Shown here: piece after piece, positions 36,799 to 44,761 of the stretch
Numbering within the stretch: position 1 is the stretch's first letter
Layout of the letters: every line of letters begins with the position of its first letter
Origin: an uncultured bacterium
Lineage (GTDB): Bacteria > Verrucomicrobiota > Kiritimatiellia > CAIKKV01 > CAIJXV01
Reading direction: 5' to 3'
Length of the DNA: 64,000 bases
Assembly (NCBI GenBank): GCA_903824675.1
Contig: CAIJXV010000116.1
Coordinates: 1 to 64,000 of the forward strand
Notes under the pieces: model-generated
The model's input: only the letters and a program-made list of their open reading frames with translations
Databases searched by the model: none
What the model was told of the DNA's origin: nothing
Made by a program: the position numbers and the translations under genes

Positions 36799-37748
36799 TT
36801 GTGGATCCCCCCTTCCGGCGTCAACACGAGTCCCCGGCGGCGGAAGGCCCAACACATGTAGGCCGTCGTCACAAAAAAAGAAGCGGGCACGCGACTAAGG
36901 GTCCCGATCTTCAATCCCAATAAGGTGGTCTTCCCCCCCAACCCCATCGGCCCAATCCCCAGGGAATTGATTTCCACCAGCCATCGCTTCTCCCATTCAG
37001 CCACAATCGCATCAGGAGAAACGTCGTCCAACTCGCGAAAAAATTGCTCCTTGGCGTACTGATAGCCCCCCGCACGGTCCCCTCCGATGCACACCCCCAG
37101 CACACCGGGTGCGCAACCATTCCCTTGCGCCCGAACCACCGCCTCCAGGACGCAGCGGCGGATTCCCTCCACATCGCGATTGGCGCCGATCGATTCATCC
37201 GGCAGACTGAATTGCGTACTGACATTCTCCGACCCGCCCCCTTTCATGATCAGCCGCACCTCCGGAGTACTCCGGGCCGAGGGGATAAAATGGAATACCG
37301 GGGATCCTTCCGCCAGGTTCTGGGGATGACTTTCGCCGGTCAGCGAATTGACCGTGTTCTGGCGCAACAAGCCACGCCGGGTAGCCTCCGCCACCGCTTG
37401 CCGGGCCGCCGTAACCAGGATTTGCGTCGGGAAATCAGAGGGTAAACGGACCGAGAAATAAAGCGTGCCGGTATCCTGACACAGGGGAGCCACCCCGGTC
37501 CGGGCCAATTGGATATTTTCCAGCAGGGTTTCCAGGGTAGCCCGGGCCTGAGAACCCCGGGCCTCCCGGGTCACGGCCTGGGTGAGCCCCCGCTCAACAT
37601 CCGAGGGCAGGTCGGAGGTGGTCCGTCCGATCAGGGCCAAAAAGCTCTCGGCCAGGGCTGACGGCAGATCCATCCGGCCCCGACGGGAAGCAGGACGGGC
37701 GGACGGCAGGGTGGATGTTTTTTTCTGAGGCATTGATTTCACAGCCAT
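36786..37748 (-). CDS. Class I fumarate hydratase, alpha (N-terminal) subunit
   Basis: The 320-residue product is the 4Fe-4S-carrying catalytic half of a two-subunit, oxygen-sensitive fumarase. The Cys ligands are visible in PLCQDTGTLYF, ARAQGNGCAPGVLGVCIGG and GIGPMGLGGKT. MKGGGSEN is also typical of the family. A Lys/Ser/Pro-rich N-terminal extension of about 25 residues precedes the domain. It opens the minus-strand operon fum alpha-fum beta-fmt-aroB-hypothetical. A two-subunit class I enzyme fits an anaerobic lifestyle. Confidence 0.88.
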   Translation of the reverse strand: MAVKSMPQKKTSTLPSARPASRRGRMDLPSALAESFLALIGRTTSDLPSDVERGLTQAVTREARGSQARATLETLLENIQLARTGVAPLCQDTGTLYFSVRLPSDFPTQILVTAARQAVAEATRRGLLRQNTVNSLTGESHPQNLAEGSPVFHFIPSARSTPEVRLIMKGGGSENVSTQFSLPDESIGANRDVEGIRRCVLEAVVRAQGNGCAPGVLGVCIGGDRAGGYQYAKEQFFRELDDVSPDAIVAEWEKRWLVEINSLGIGPMGLGGKTTLLGLKIGTLSRVPASFFVTTAYMCWAFRRRGLVLTPEGGIHKWLY

Positions 37749-37793
37749 TTCATTGCAATTAGAGTTAAGTTATACGCAGAATCCGGGTCCGAA

Positions 37794-37810
37794 TCAATCC
37801 ATGAATTCAA
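37794..37810 (+). repeat. 17-bp direct repeat, copy 1 (matches hemW 3' end)
   Basis: TCAATCCATGAATTCAA occurs here and identically at 40425-40441, in the same orientation, with loosely similar sequence continuing for about 14 bases. The two copies bracket a 2.6-kb segment. One 17-base match in 64 kb is borderline by chance, so the significance is uncertain. Confidence 0.45.
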
Positions 37811-38072
37811 AGCCGACGGGCATCCCCGGCTCTGCGATTCTAATTTTGGCGACCAGTCGATCGGGGTCAGAGTCTCTATCGCTATCGGAATCGATGGAAA
37901 CTCTGGGAATTCGAACCCGATCCTGTTCGATCAAGTTCAAGATTAATCCTATGCGCCGAATTCGGCAAATGGAGCCAAATGTTTCACTCCGCTGCACGGG
38001 TTGGTCTGCCGCCGTCGCCTTGCAGTCGTCGGTAGTTAGAAGCGCCGTGTGCGGCGCGTTATTCCGCAGGGC

Positions 38073-38148
38073 TGTCATCCCGAGCGTAGTCGAGGGATCT
38101 AAGTCGTCTCGTGGCCGATGAGATCTCTCGACTGCGCTCGCGCTGACG
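38073..38148. repeat. Long imperfect inverted repeat
   Basis: The left arm at about 38073-38100 (starting TGTCATCCCGAGCG) pairs imperfectly with the right arm at about 38121-38148 (AGATCTCTCGACTGCGCTCG), across a 20-base loop. The pattern resembles dispersed palindromic intergenic repeats of the 'CATCCCGAGCGTAGTCGAGG' kind found in many genomes. Only one copy is in this window. Confidence 0.6.
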
Positions 38149-38182
38149 GAAGGGGAAACGGGACGACAAAATTAGAGACCAA

Positions 38183-38473
38183 TCATTTGTCGAATGAAAC
38201 CTGACACCCTGCCATATCAGAGAGGATTGCCCGGAGTGCATCCGATAGCGGAACCGGGTAGAGAAAGTTCGTGCCGGGGGTCATGGGCAGGCGATATTTT
38301 AGAACAAATACCGTGATCCCCGATTGGGTCAGCCGCTCGGCCATCCCCTTGAATTCCTTCGCAAAATCGCGGAATTTCTGGTGTTGTTCGTCATTGATTT
38401 CGGCCTGTGTGGCCTTTGAATAATCTATTCCACAATGCTGACGCTCATCATACCGCCATGGATTCATCTTCAT
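38183..38473 (-). pseudogene. Chimeric remnant: methyltransferase N-terminus joined to alpha/beta-hydrolase fragment
   Basis: The 96-codon frame joins two unrelated families. Residues 1-44 (WRYDERQHCGIDYSKATQAE, then DEQHQKFRDFAKEFKGM) resemble the N-terminus of a class I SAM-dependent methyltransferase. Residues 45-85 (ERLTQSGITVFVLKYRLPM, then YPVPLSDALRAI) resemble the strand-2/3 region of secreted alpha/beta hydrolases of the xylan-esterase type. Neither part keeps an active site. The junction falls near 38341. A GGGGAGAG site precedes the ATG, so a short product could be made. The likeliest reading is two decayed genes fused by deletion; homology is by eye only. Confidence 0.55.
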
Positions 38474-38654
38474 TCTCTCCCCGCCCTGCTCAATGGAGTC
38501 GAACTTCGAAATTCCAAAGGTCCCAGACAAAACATTGTTTCCGCTGCGTTAGCGTGTTTCGTAGCTAAATAGGTTACTTAAAAGGGATGGATTAATAGTT
38601 TCGCTTTGCATATTCAAGCCGCGGTTCATTGCGGAATGATTCAGAAGTTCTCAA

Positions 38655-39230
38655 TTACAGGCGATTTCTGGCAATTTCCTTATAACGAAAGCACTCCACC
38701 GTGTGGTCATTCACCATGCCCACCGCCTGCATGAAGGCATAGCAGATGGTTGGACCTATGAAATTGAACCCTCGTTTTTTAAGGTCCTTGCTCATCCGGT
38801 TGGATTCCTTCGACTCCGCTGGAATATCCCCCATGCGCTTCCAGGCGTTCTGAACGGGAGTGCCGTCAACATAGCGCCACAGAAACGCGTCTAAAGAACC
38901 GTGTTCTTCGCAAATGGCCAGCACGCCTCGTGCATTCCTGGTGGCGGCCTCTATTTTCAGGCGATTTCGCACAATACCGGGATCCTGGAGCAGTCGGGTA
39001 ATGTCCTGTCGCCCGTATTTGGCGATGCGCTCGACATCGAAGTCGTCAAACGCCTTTCGGTAGTTCTCTCTTTTCTTCAGGATCGTAAGCCAGCTCAAGC
39101 CGGCCTGGGCCCCTTCCAGAATGAGAAATTCAAATAGACGCCGATCATCATGAACCGGCACGCCCCATTCGTCATCGTGGTACGATACGTAGAGCGAATC
39201 ACTGCCGCACCATTCGCATCTCTTTTTCAT
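38655..39230 (-). CDS. tag: DNA-3-methyladenine glycosylase I
   Basis: Tag removes 3-methyladenine from alkylated DNA. The 191-residue product starts with the zinc-binding KKRCEWCGSDSLYVSYHDDE and contains EWGVPVHDD, the QAGLSWLTILKKRENYRKAF motif and a C-terminal NFIGPTICYAFMQAVGMVNDH segment. The Cys and His zinc ligands are spread over both ends as in E. coli Tag. The start at 39230 matches the family; the frame continues upstream to 39293 without a family-like extension. The codon choice seems less GC-biased than in neighbouring operons, which hints at later acquisition. It stands alone, 58 bases from the rsgA end given below. Confidence 0.92.
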   Translation of the reverse strand: MKKRCEWCGSDSLYVSYHDDEWGVPVHDDRRLFEFLILEGAQAGLSWLTILKKRENYRKAFDDFDVERIAKYGRQDITRLLQDPGIVRNRLKIEAATRNARGVLAICEEHGSLDAFLWRYVDGTPVQNAWKRMGDIPAESKESNRMSKDLKKRGFNFIGPTICYAFMQAVGMVNDHTVECFRYKEIARNRL

Positions 39231-39351
39231 TTTCAATCCCGGATTAAGGTCATCGAGGTTGCGGGGGCATATTTCAATTGGGCAGCGCATCACAGACGAG
39301 CGGCTGATTGAGCACTTGAGACAGAAAACACTCCAGCCGGTTGCCCGGTAT

Positions 39352-40417
39352 TCATCGTTTCGGACCCATTTGCTTCGTGACGGACTTCACGTGACGCCCG
39401 AAGGCCTTGTCCTTGTTCCGTTTTTCCACGTAGGACAGGGCATGGTAGTCGGATTCCTTCTTGAGTTTCAGGTAATTGCGATAGCGCTCCTCGCTCAACT
39501 CGCCGTTTTCAACAGCGGCCAGTATCGCACAACCGGGCTCCCGGGCATGGCGGCAGTCGGCATATCGACACTTCGCCGCAAGCCGGAGAATGTCTTCAAA
39601 GCTTTGGTCCACCCCATCGGTGGCGCCGAGCAGACCTATCTCCCGCATTCCCGGTGAATCAATCAACATCGCGCCGTGCTCCAGAATAACGAGTTGCCGG
39701 CGCGACGTCGCATGGGTGCCTTCCCCTGTTTCGCTGACGGTTTTCACGCCCAAGGCATCGCGCCCCATCAGCCGATTGATGAGCGACGTCTTGCCGACAC
39801 CCGAAGACCCGAGCAGACAATAGGTCTGCCCCGGCACCAACACTTGCTGAAAATCGTCAAACCCAGCCCCGGTAAGGTTGCTGAGCGCAAGGACTCTGGA
39901 AGTGATTCCATTTTGCTGAATGGAAGCGATCATCTTTGCCAGTTCATCCGGAGATATCAAATCGGTCTTGGTCAGAAGAAGGATCGGTTCAATATGGCCG
40001 TCATGAACCGACGCCAGGTAACGCTCGAGCCTGCGCAAGTTGAAGTCGAAGTGGCAGGACTGAACGATGACGGCCTTATCGATATTGGCGGCGATCATTT
40101 GAAAATCCACCATTTTGCCTACGCACTTGCGGCGCAAGAACGCCTTTCGCGGAAACACCCCATGAATGATGGCCAGGGTTTCATCGTTATGGTACTGCAC
40201 CGTAACCCAATCTCCGACGCACGGCAGATCCGCTACAGACTGAACCTCGAATCGGAATTTCCCTGCGAGTTCAGCCGGGATTTCATGGTGCTCCGTTCTG
40301 ACGAGATACCCCCCCCCGGTCCACTGTTGTCACTCGAGCCAGAGAGTGCCCCGGCAACGGCATACTCCCAATCTGCGCCTCAAACCACTCGTCAAAACCT
40401 AGCTCTCTTAATTTCAT
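39352..40417 (-). pseudogene. rsgA: Ribosome small-subunit GTPase RsgA, frameshifted at a G9 run
   Basis: RsgA is a circularly permuted GTPase that aids 30S maturation. An ATG at 40417 opens a perfect RsgA start (KLRELGFDEWFEAQIGSMPL, then ARVTTVDRGG). This frame hits a run of nine G at 40317-40309 on the minus strand and shifts into a stop near 40283. With one G fewer it would continue as YLVRTEHHEIPAELAGKF, ADLPCVGDWVTVQ, the G4 motif TKTDL, G1 GSSGVGKTSLI, and the C-terminal zinc-binding Cys/His cluster, giving 354 residues. No ATG, GTG or TTG exists in the second frame until a GTG at 40200, inside the OB domain. So the gene is broken, phase-variable, frameshift-translated, or misread. hemW ends 8 bases upstream. 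Confidence 0.85.
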
Positions 40418-40424
40418 TTTGTCG

Positions 40425-40441
40425 TCAATCCATGAATTCAA
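40425..40441 (+). repeat. 17-bp direct repeat, copy 2 (contains the hemW stop)
   Basis: This identical copy of the motif at 37794-37810 contains the last codons (Leu/Glu-Phe-Met-Asp) and stop of hemW. A duplicated gene 3' end is what integration at a gene terminus would leave, but no integrase is seen between the copies. Confidence 0.45.
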
Positions 40442-41624
40442 GCGCGACGGCATCGGCCACATCCTGTCCCCGCCGGGTCAGCCGCCAGTAGGCGCCGCCC
40501 TGTTCCATCAGGCCCAGTCGCGCCAGGCGTTCACAGGTGCTTCTCCAGACGGTCAGCCGGGCGGAATCAAGTTCATAGCGACGCACCAGACTCCCCAGGC
40601 TGACCCCTCGCCGCATCCGCAAGCCAAAAACCAGGTCATCCTGGGCGGCTTCGGATGGAGTCCGATTCTCTGCTTGTACCGGCGGCTGATGACCGGACCG
40701 CCAGGCGGTACAGTATTGTCCGAGATCGGCGCCGGTCGTCCAGCGATGCAAGCCCATTCGCGAGGAGGCGGCCGGACCCAACCCCAGGTAATCCGCCCCT
40801 TCCCAGCAATCCAGGTTATGCCGGCATGCCCGGCCGGGCCGGGCGTAATTGGAAATCTCATAACGCTCAAACCCCGCCGATTCCAAAAGGCTCCGGGCCC
40901 GATGCAAGTGGCGCAGTTCCATCCGCTCATCCATCGGCGTCTCCCCCGTCTGTTGCCAAATCGCCGGCAGACGGCTCCCCTCCTCAATCGTCAACGCATA
41001 GACCGATAGATGTGCGGGGCGTTCCGCCAAGGCCCGCTGGACCACCCGTTCCCATCGCCCCAGCGAAACACCGGGAGTACAGGCCATTAAATCCAATCCC
41101 CAATTCGTGAAGCCGGCCCGTCGAATTTCAACACAGGCCGACCGCACATCCGCCACGCTGTGCCGCCGACCCAGTCGCGTCAGAATATCATCGTCGAAGG
41201 ACTGGGCGCCCAAGCTGATCCGGTTGACACCGGAATCGCGCAGAAGTCTCAATTTCTCCGAGGTCGCGCCGACGGGATTGACTTCGCAACTCCATTCTTT
41301 CACGGAAGCCGTAAAACCCGTGGCGCGGAGGAACCCGAATAATCGTTCCCATTGGGCGAGCGAAAGAATGGAGGGCGTGCCGCCGCCCAGATAGAGGGTT
41401 TGCGGCCGGAAACCGGGCATGCGTGCCTTCCACCAGGCACATTCGCGCTCCAAGGCGTTCAGATAGGAATCGATCGCCTCCGCTGTCGCGCGAACGGAAT
41501 AAAAGGCGCAATACGGACACTTCCCGTCGCAAAAGGGAATATGGACATATAACCCGGGACCGTGGCGCAGCCTTTTCGGATGCTGTGAAACGTCGCCCAC
41601 TTCCGAGTGGAGGGAGGAACCCAT
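40425..41624 (-). CDS. hemW: HemW-like radical SAM heme chaperone / coproporphyrinogen oxidase family
   Basis: The product of about 399 residues belongs to the HemN/HemW radical SAM family. It shows YVHIPFCDGKCPYCAFYSV with the CxxxCxxC cluster motif and the CAFY form typical of HemW, then TLYLGGGTPSILS and an INRISLGAQSFDD-like segment. A C-terminal HemN domain follows (YEISNYARPG, WEGADYLGLGPAAS). HemW proteins bind heme and are not the true coproporphyrinogen dehydrogenase. The start is uncertain; 41624 was taken because it lies closest to the family's usual length, and it sits next to a short hairpin repeat. It ends the minus-strand operon shared with the PHP protein. Confidence 0.85.
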   Translation of the reverse strand: MGSSLHSEVGDVSQHPKRLRHGPGLYVHIPFCDGKCPYCAFYSVRATAEAIDSYLNALERECAWWKARMPGFRPQTLYLGGGTPSILSLAQWERLFGFLRATGFTASVKEWSCEVNPVGATSEKLRLLRDSGVNRISLGAQSFDDDILTRLGRRHSVADVRSACVEIRRAGFTNWGLDLMACTPGVSLGRWERVVQRALAERPAHLSVYALTIEEGSRLPAIWQQTGETPMDERMELRHLHRARSLLESAGFERYEISNYARPGRACRHNLDCWEGADYLGLGPAASSRMGLHRWTTGADLGQYCTAWRSGHQPPVQAENRTPSEAAQDDLVFGLRMRRGVSLGSLVRRYELDSARLTVWRSTCERLARLGLMEQGGAYWRLTRRGQDVADAVALEFMD

Positions 41625-41633
41625 ATCTGGCAC

Positions 41634-41664
41634 TTCGATGGAGGGACGACCTCTGTGCCGTCCG
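41634..41664. repeat. Small intergenic hairpin repeat
   Basis: TGGAGGGACGACC followed by a short spacer and GCCGTCC forms a stem (41644-41648 with 41659-41663). It resembles short dispersed hairpin repeats of the TGGAGGGACG type between genes in PVC genomes. It sits between the PHP gene and hemW. Confidence 0.4.
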
Positions 41665-41679
41665 CTGGTTGTTTCCCGG

Positions 41680-42525
41680 TTAGCGTTTTTTTCCGGCCCG
41701 CGCATAAAGAGTGTCCAACAGGGCATCCGGAACATCCAGATTACCAAAGCCCCGGCCCAACCGAACTTCCGGATTGGAGGCTCCGTGAAAATCGGAGCCG
41801 CCGGTCAGAATCAAACCCAGTTCCTCGGCCAGCTTGGCAAACGCCTTTTGTTGATCCTGGGTATGTTCGGAATACCAGGCTTCGATTCCGTCCAATCCCT
41901 CGGCGGCCAATTCGGCGACAATCCGGTGTAATTCAACCCGGCTCACTTTCAGGGTTGACGGATGAGCCAGCACGGCGATGCCGCCGGCCCCATGAATCAG
42001 ACGAATACTGTCGGGCACGGTCAACCGGACTCGATCCAAATAGGCGGGCTTACCTTTGGCCAGATAACGGTCAAAGGCATCCTCCTTGGTTTTTACAAAC
42101 CCCTTGGCAATCATCGCCTGCGCGAAATGCGGACGACCGACCACATCCTCCCCGGCAAAGGCGGCGACTTCCTCCCAGGACAAGGCACACCCCAACTCAT
42201 TGAGTTTTTGAAGTATTTTCAGATTGCGGCTTTCCCGTCCGTCCCGCAGATCTTCCAAGGCCGCGGCAAAAGGCGCATTCCCGGCATCAATAAAATACCC
42301 CAGTACATGCAGAGTGCCCGGCTTGAATTCAATACTAATCTCCACGCCTGGAATCCCGATCAATCCCTTGGCCTGGCAAGCGTCCATAAACTGGGGCAGA
42401 CCGCCCAACCCATCGTGATCCGTCAAAGCCATCGCCGTAAGGCCGCTCGAAACCGCCATGTCCACCAATTCGGCGGGGGCGAAACTACCATCCGAAAAGG
42501 TCGAATGGACATGCAAATCAATCAT
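41680..42525 (-). CDS. PHP-domain phosphoesterase (RNase AM / YciV-like)
   Basis: The 281-residue protein begins at once with the PHP metal-binding motif MIDLHVHSTFSDGS and continues with ALTDHDGLGG, GIPGVEIS, VVGRPHFAQAM, AVLAHP and TGGSDFHG. These give the full set of His and Asp ligands for three metals. The family includes 3',5'-nucleotide bisphosphate phosphatases and 5'-to-3' exoribonucleases such as RNase AM (TrpH/YciV), and the length fits. The ATG at 42525 removes an upstream extension that lacks family features. It sits 5 bases behind the heparinase-like gene. Confidence 0.85.
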   Translation of the reverse strand: MIDLHVHSTFSDGSFAPAELVDMAVSSGLTAMALTDHDGLGGLPQFMDACQAKGLIGIPGVEISIEFKPGTLHVLGYFIDAGNAPFAAALEDLRDGRESRNLKILQKLNELGCALSWEEVAAFAGEDVVGRPHFAQAMIAKGFVKTKEDAFDRYLAKGKPAYLDRVRLTVPDSIRLIHGAGGIAVLAHPSTLKVSRVELHRIVAELAAEGLDGIEAWYSEHTQDQQKAFAKLAEELGLILTGGSDFHGASNPEVRLGRGFGNLDVPDALLDTLYARAGKKR

Positions 42526-42530
42526 CTTAT

Positions 42531-44759
42531 TTATCTCTTTTTCTTTTCTGTGAAACCCTGGCGGATGGTCGCACCCGGACAAAACCGTACCGGCCCTGCC
42601 TGGGGTAATTCCCACCGCAAGTGCCGAGCCCCACGACCCGCCGTCACCACCAAATCCCCATCCGCCCGACCCTGAACCCTTTGCAGTGCGATCGGATCCT
42701 GGCCCACGGCCCAGAAACTGGCAAACACCGCAGATTTCGCTCGGACCCGCTGCATCACCGCTGTCCGCGCCGAATCAAATGTCAATTCGCCCAAGCCCTT
42801 GGCCTTCGGCGGTGGAACCGGTTCCTGGGCCAGGATCAGACGGGCTCCGGGAATCGCCGCAAAAACACACCGGCAGGACTCCCCTTCCGACTGCCATTCG
42901 AGCATCGGCGGGGTACCTGACGGCAAAGCCCGGGCAGCGGTCAGATGCTGGTATCCCCGCGCCGTGCCCAACCGGACCGGATGGGCGTGCGCCGGAACCG
43001 GTATCCGGCCCGTGCAATGGAAAACATAATCGAATTGTCGAACCGAATCCGAAACCACCCGGTAGACATCCAAAACACCGGACGCCGATACGGTTACGGT
43101 GCGATCCAGCAGAACCCCTGGATAGACATTCGGGTTGATCGCCCGAACCGCGCTGAAATCCGATTCGACCTGAAACTGGCGAAGTTCGCCATCGGAAATC
43201 GAATCGCGCCAGCGGTCGCATTCCCAGATGGATTCGGTCGGAAAATCATAGGGGAACATGGATTTGCCATCGACCACCACCGTATTGGCCGCCAGCGTGG
43301 TGCGGCCCCAAGTCAGGTACAGGGGATCCTCATAACCGGCCAGGCGGGCGGCGTCGGTCAGCCTGCGTCCGCCGATATGGATGTCCGTATGGAGCGCGGC
43401 CGGATGCTGATGCCCGGCGATATGCGGACCATAATAAAGGTAGGCCGACGGGGCCCGATCTCCCGAATCCGCCCGCAAAACCGCCGCACCAAAAGACGGC
43501 GCCAGGGAACTCGATCCTTGTTGAACTCCGGTCAACCCCACTCGTCCCCGTCCTCCGAATGAAATACGACCCGCCGGATAGCGGTCGTATTTCAACCGGA
43601 CAAAATCCATATCGCCGAAATGGGTATGCAGCGACATCGGGATGCCGGGGCGCTGTCGTTCCGGGTAATCTTTTTCGATTTGATTAAGTAAGCCCGCATA
43701 ATGCGGCTGGCGATAGGCTTCATAGGCCTTGTCATAAATGACACCCCAAATCCACGTGCCGCGCATATTGGCCAGGCCGCTGTCGCTCAGCAGGGACAAA
43801 TCGCCATTGCCAAAAGTGAGCCGGAAGGGGGCGTCATAAGCCGCCTGGAGGGTCTTGGATCCGTTCGGACCATAAGCCCGGTGCGCATCGTGCAAATCGT
43901 CCTGCTTCAAAGTCGGAAAAGCGTAGTGCCAGAGATCTCGTCCTGAATTGGCCAAAAAGTCCATCGCATAGGTCAAGCCCATCATGGAATAAAAATGATA
44001 CCCCATCGTACGCTCCCAATGCATCCCATCCGACAGGATATCATGCCGGAGTTGATGGATCAGACCATATCGCCAACGCGCCCCCCCTGCGCAGCCATAA
44101 AGGGCATCGTGCACCCCCTGCGCATCTTCGAGGGCCAATGAGACACTCAATCGCCCCACCAGACTCCAGGTGTTATGGTTGCCGCAGGAATAGTGGGTGC
44201 AGGCATCGCTCGCCGCCCGGGTTGCTTTCAAGAACGATCTGAACAACCGATCATCCCGATCGGATAACCCCAGGGCCGCCAGCAAATCGTAAGTAATGCC
44301 GACTTTTTTCAGCGCATGGCTTTCGTTCAAACTGCCATTCGCCACCAAAGCCCCATGGGCCGACACCGGCGTCCGCACCCCATATTCCGCCAGACGGCGA
44401 AAAGCTTTCAGCGCGGTATTCCAGCACTCCGGCGTCCGGCGCAGATGACAGGCCAAAGCATTGCGCATCGCGAGACTGAGCACCTCCAACTTGACCGAGG
44501 TATCGGCGTTAGACGGCAGCGGTAAGGTCAAAACCCCCTTCCGATCCACGCAATTTTCCAACAGCCAGTCCTGACACAATCGAGACCAGCCGCCTCGCCG
44601 GATCCGGGCACGAACCTGCTTAAGTTGGTCGTCCGTTACCCAAACATGCGGACGACGGGGATATTTGGCGATCATGAATCCAAAGGGGTCATGATCAATG
44701 CTCCCCAAAAGCTCGGGATCGCACCGGGGAGAAATCGGACCGGGATAGGGAACAGTCAT
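42531..44759 (-). CDS. Heparinase II/III-like polysaccharide lyase
   Basis: The 742-residue product has the two-part layout of heparinase II/III and alginate-lyase-like enzymes. An alpha/alpha toroid spans about residues 60-350 (SCGNHNTWSLVGRLSVSLAL, DGMHWERTMGYHFYSMMG). A beta-sandwich follows (YGPHIAGHQHPAALHTDIHI, then LTWGRTTLAANTVVVDG). Catalytic Asn, His and Tyr candidates lie in GNHNTW and MGYHFYS. No signal peptide is visible, unusual for an outer lyase, so it may process uronic-acid oligosaccharides in the cell. It starts two bases after the DegT aminotransferase stop. Confidence 0.75.
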   Translation of the reverse strand: MTVPYPGPISPRCDPELLGSIDHDPFGFMIAKYPRRPHVWVTDDQLKQVRARIRRGGWSRLCQDWLLENCVDRKGVLTLPLPSNADTSVKLEVLSLAMRNALACHLRRTPECWNTALKAFRRLAEYGVRTPVSAHGALVANGSLNESHALKKVGITYDLLAALGLSDRDDRLFRSFLKATRAASDACTHYSCGNHNTWSLVGRLSVSLALEDAQGVHDALYGCAGGARWRYGLIHQLRHDILSDGMHWERTMGYHFYSMMGLTYAMDFLANSGRDLWHYAFPTLKQDDLHDAHRAYGPNGSKTLQAAYDAPFRLTFGNGDLSLLSDSGLANMRGTWIWGVIYDKAYEAYRQPHYAGLLNQIEKDYPERQRPGIPMSLHTHFGDMDFVRLKYDRYPAGRISFGGRGRVGLTGVQQGSSSLAPSFGAAVLRADSGDRAPSAYLYYGPHIAGHQHPAALHTDIHIGGRRLTDAARLAGYEDPLYLTWGRTTLAANTVVVDGKSMFPYDFPTESIWECDRWRDSISDGELRQFQVESDFSAVRAINPNVYPGVLLDRTVTVSASGVLDVYRVVSDSVRQFDYVFHCTGRIPVPAHAHPVRLGTARGYQHLTAARALPSGTPPMLEWQSEGESCRCVFAAIPGARLILAQEPVPPPKAKGLGELTFDSARTAVMQRVRAKSAVFASFWAVGQDPIALQRVQGRADGDLVVTAGRGARHLRWELPQAGPVRFCPGATIRQGFTEKKKR

Positions 44760-44761
44760 GG

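Larger units (their letters stand above)
37749..38182. other. Repeat-bearing intergenic stretch
   Basis: The region between fumarase and the chimeric remnant carries no supported gene. At 37858-37894 it has a degenerate 6-base periodicity (GATNNN-like on the minus strand), which makes the antisense frame read Asp-rich. A 17-base copy of the hemW 3' end lies at 37794-37810, and a long inverted repeat at 38073-38148. Confidence 0.5.

Noticed and set aside
37794-38078. Minus-strand frame of 94 codons with an Asp-rich run
   Set aside because: The Asp run follows from a 6-base DNA periodicity and the frame has no family features.
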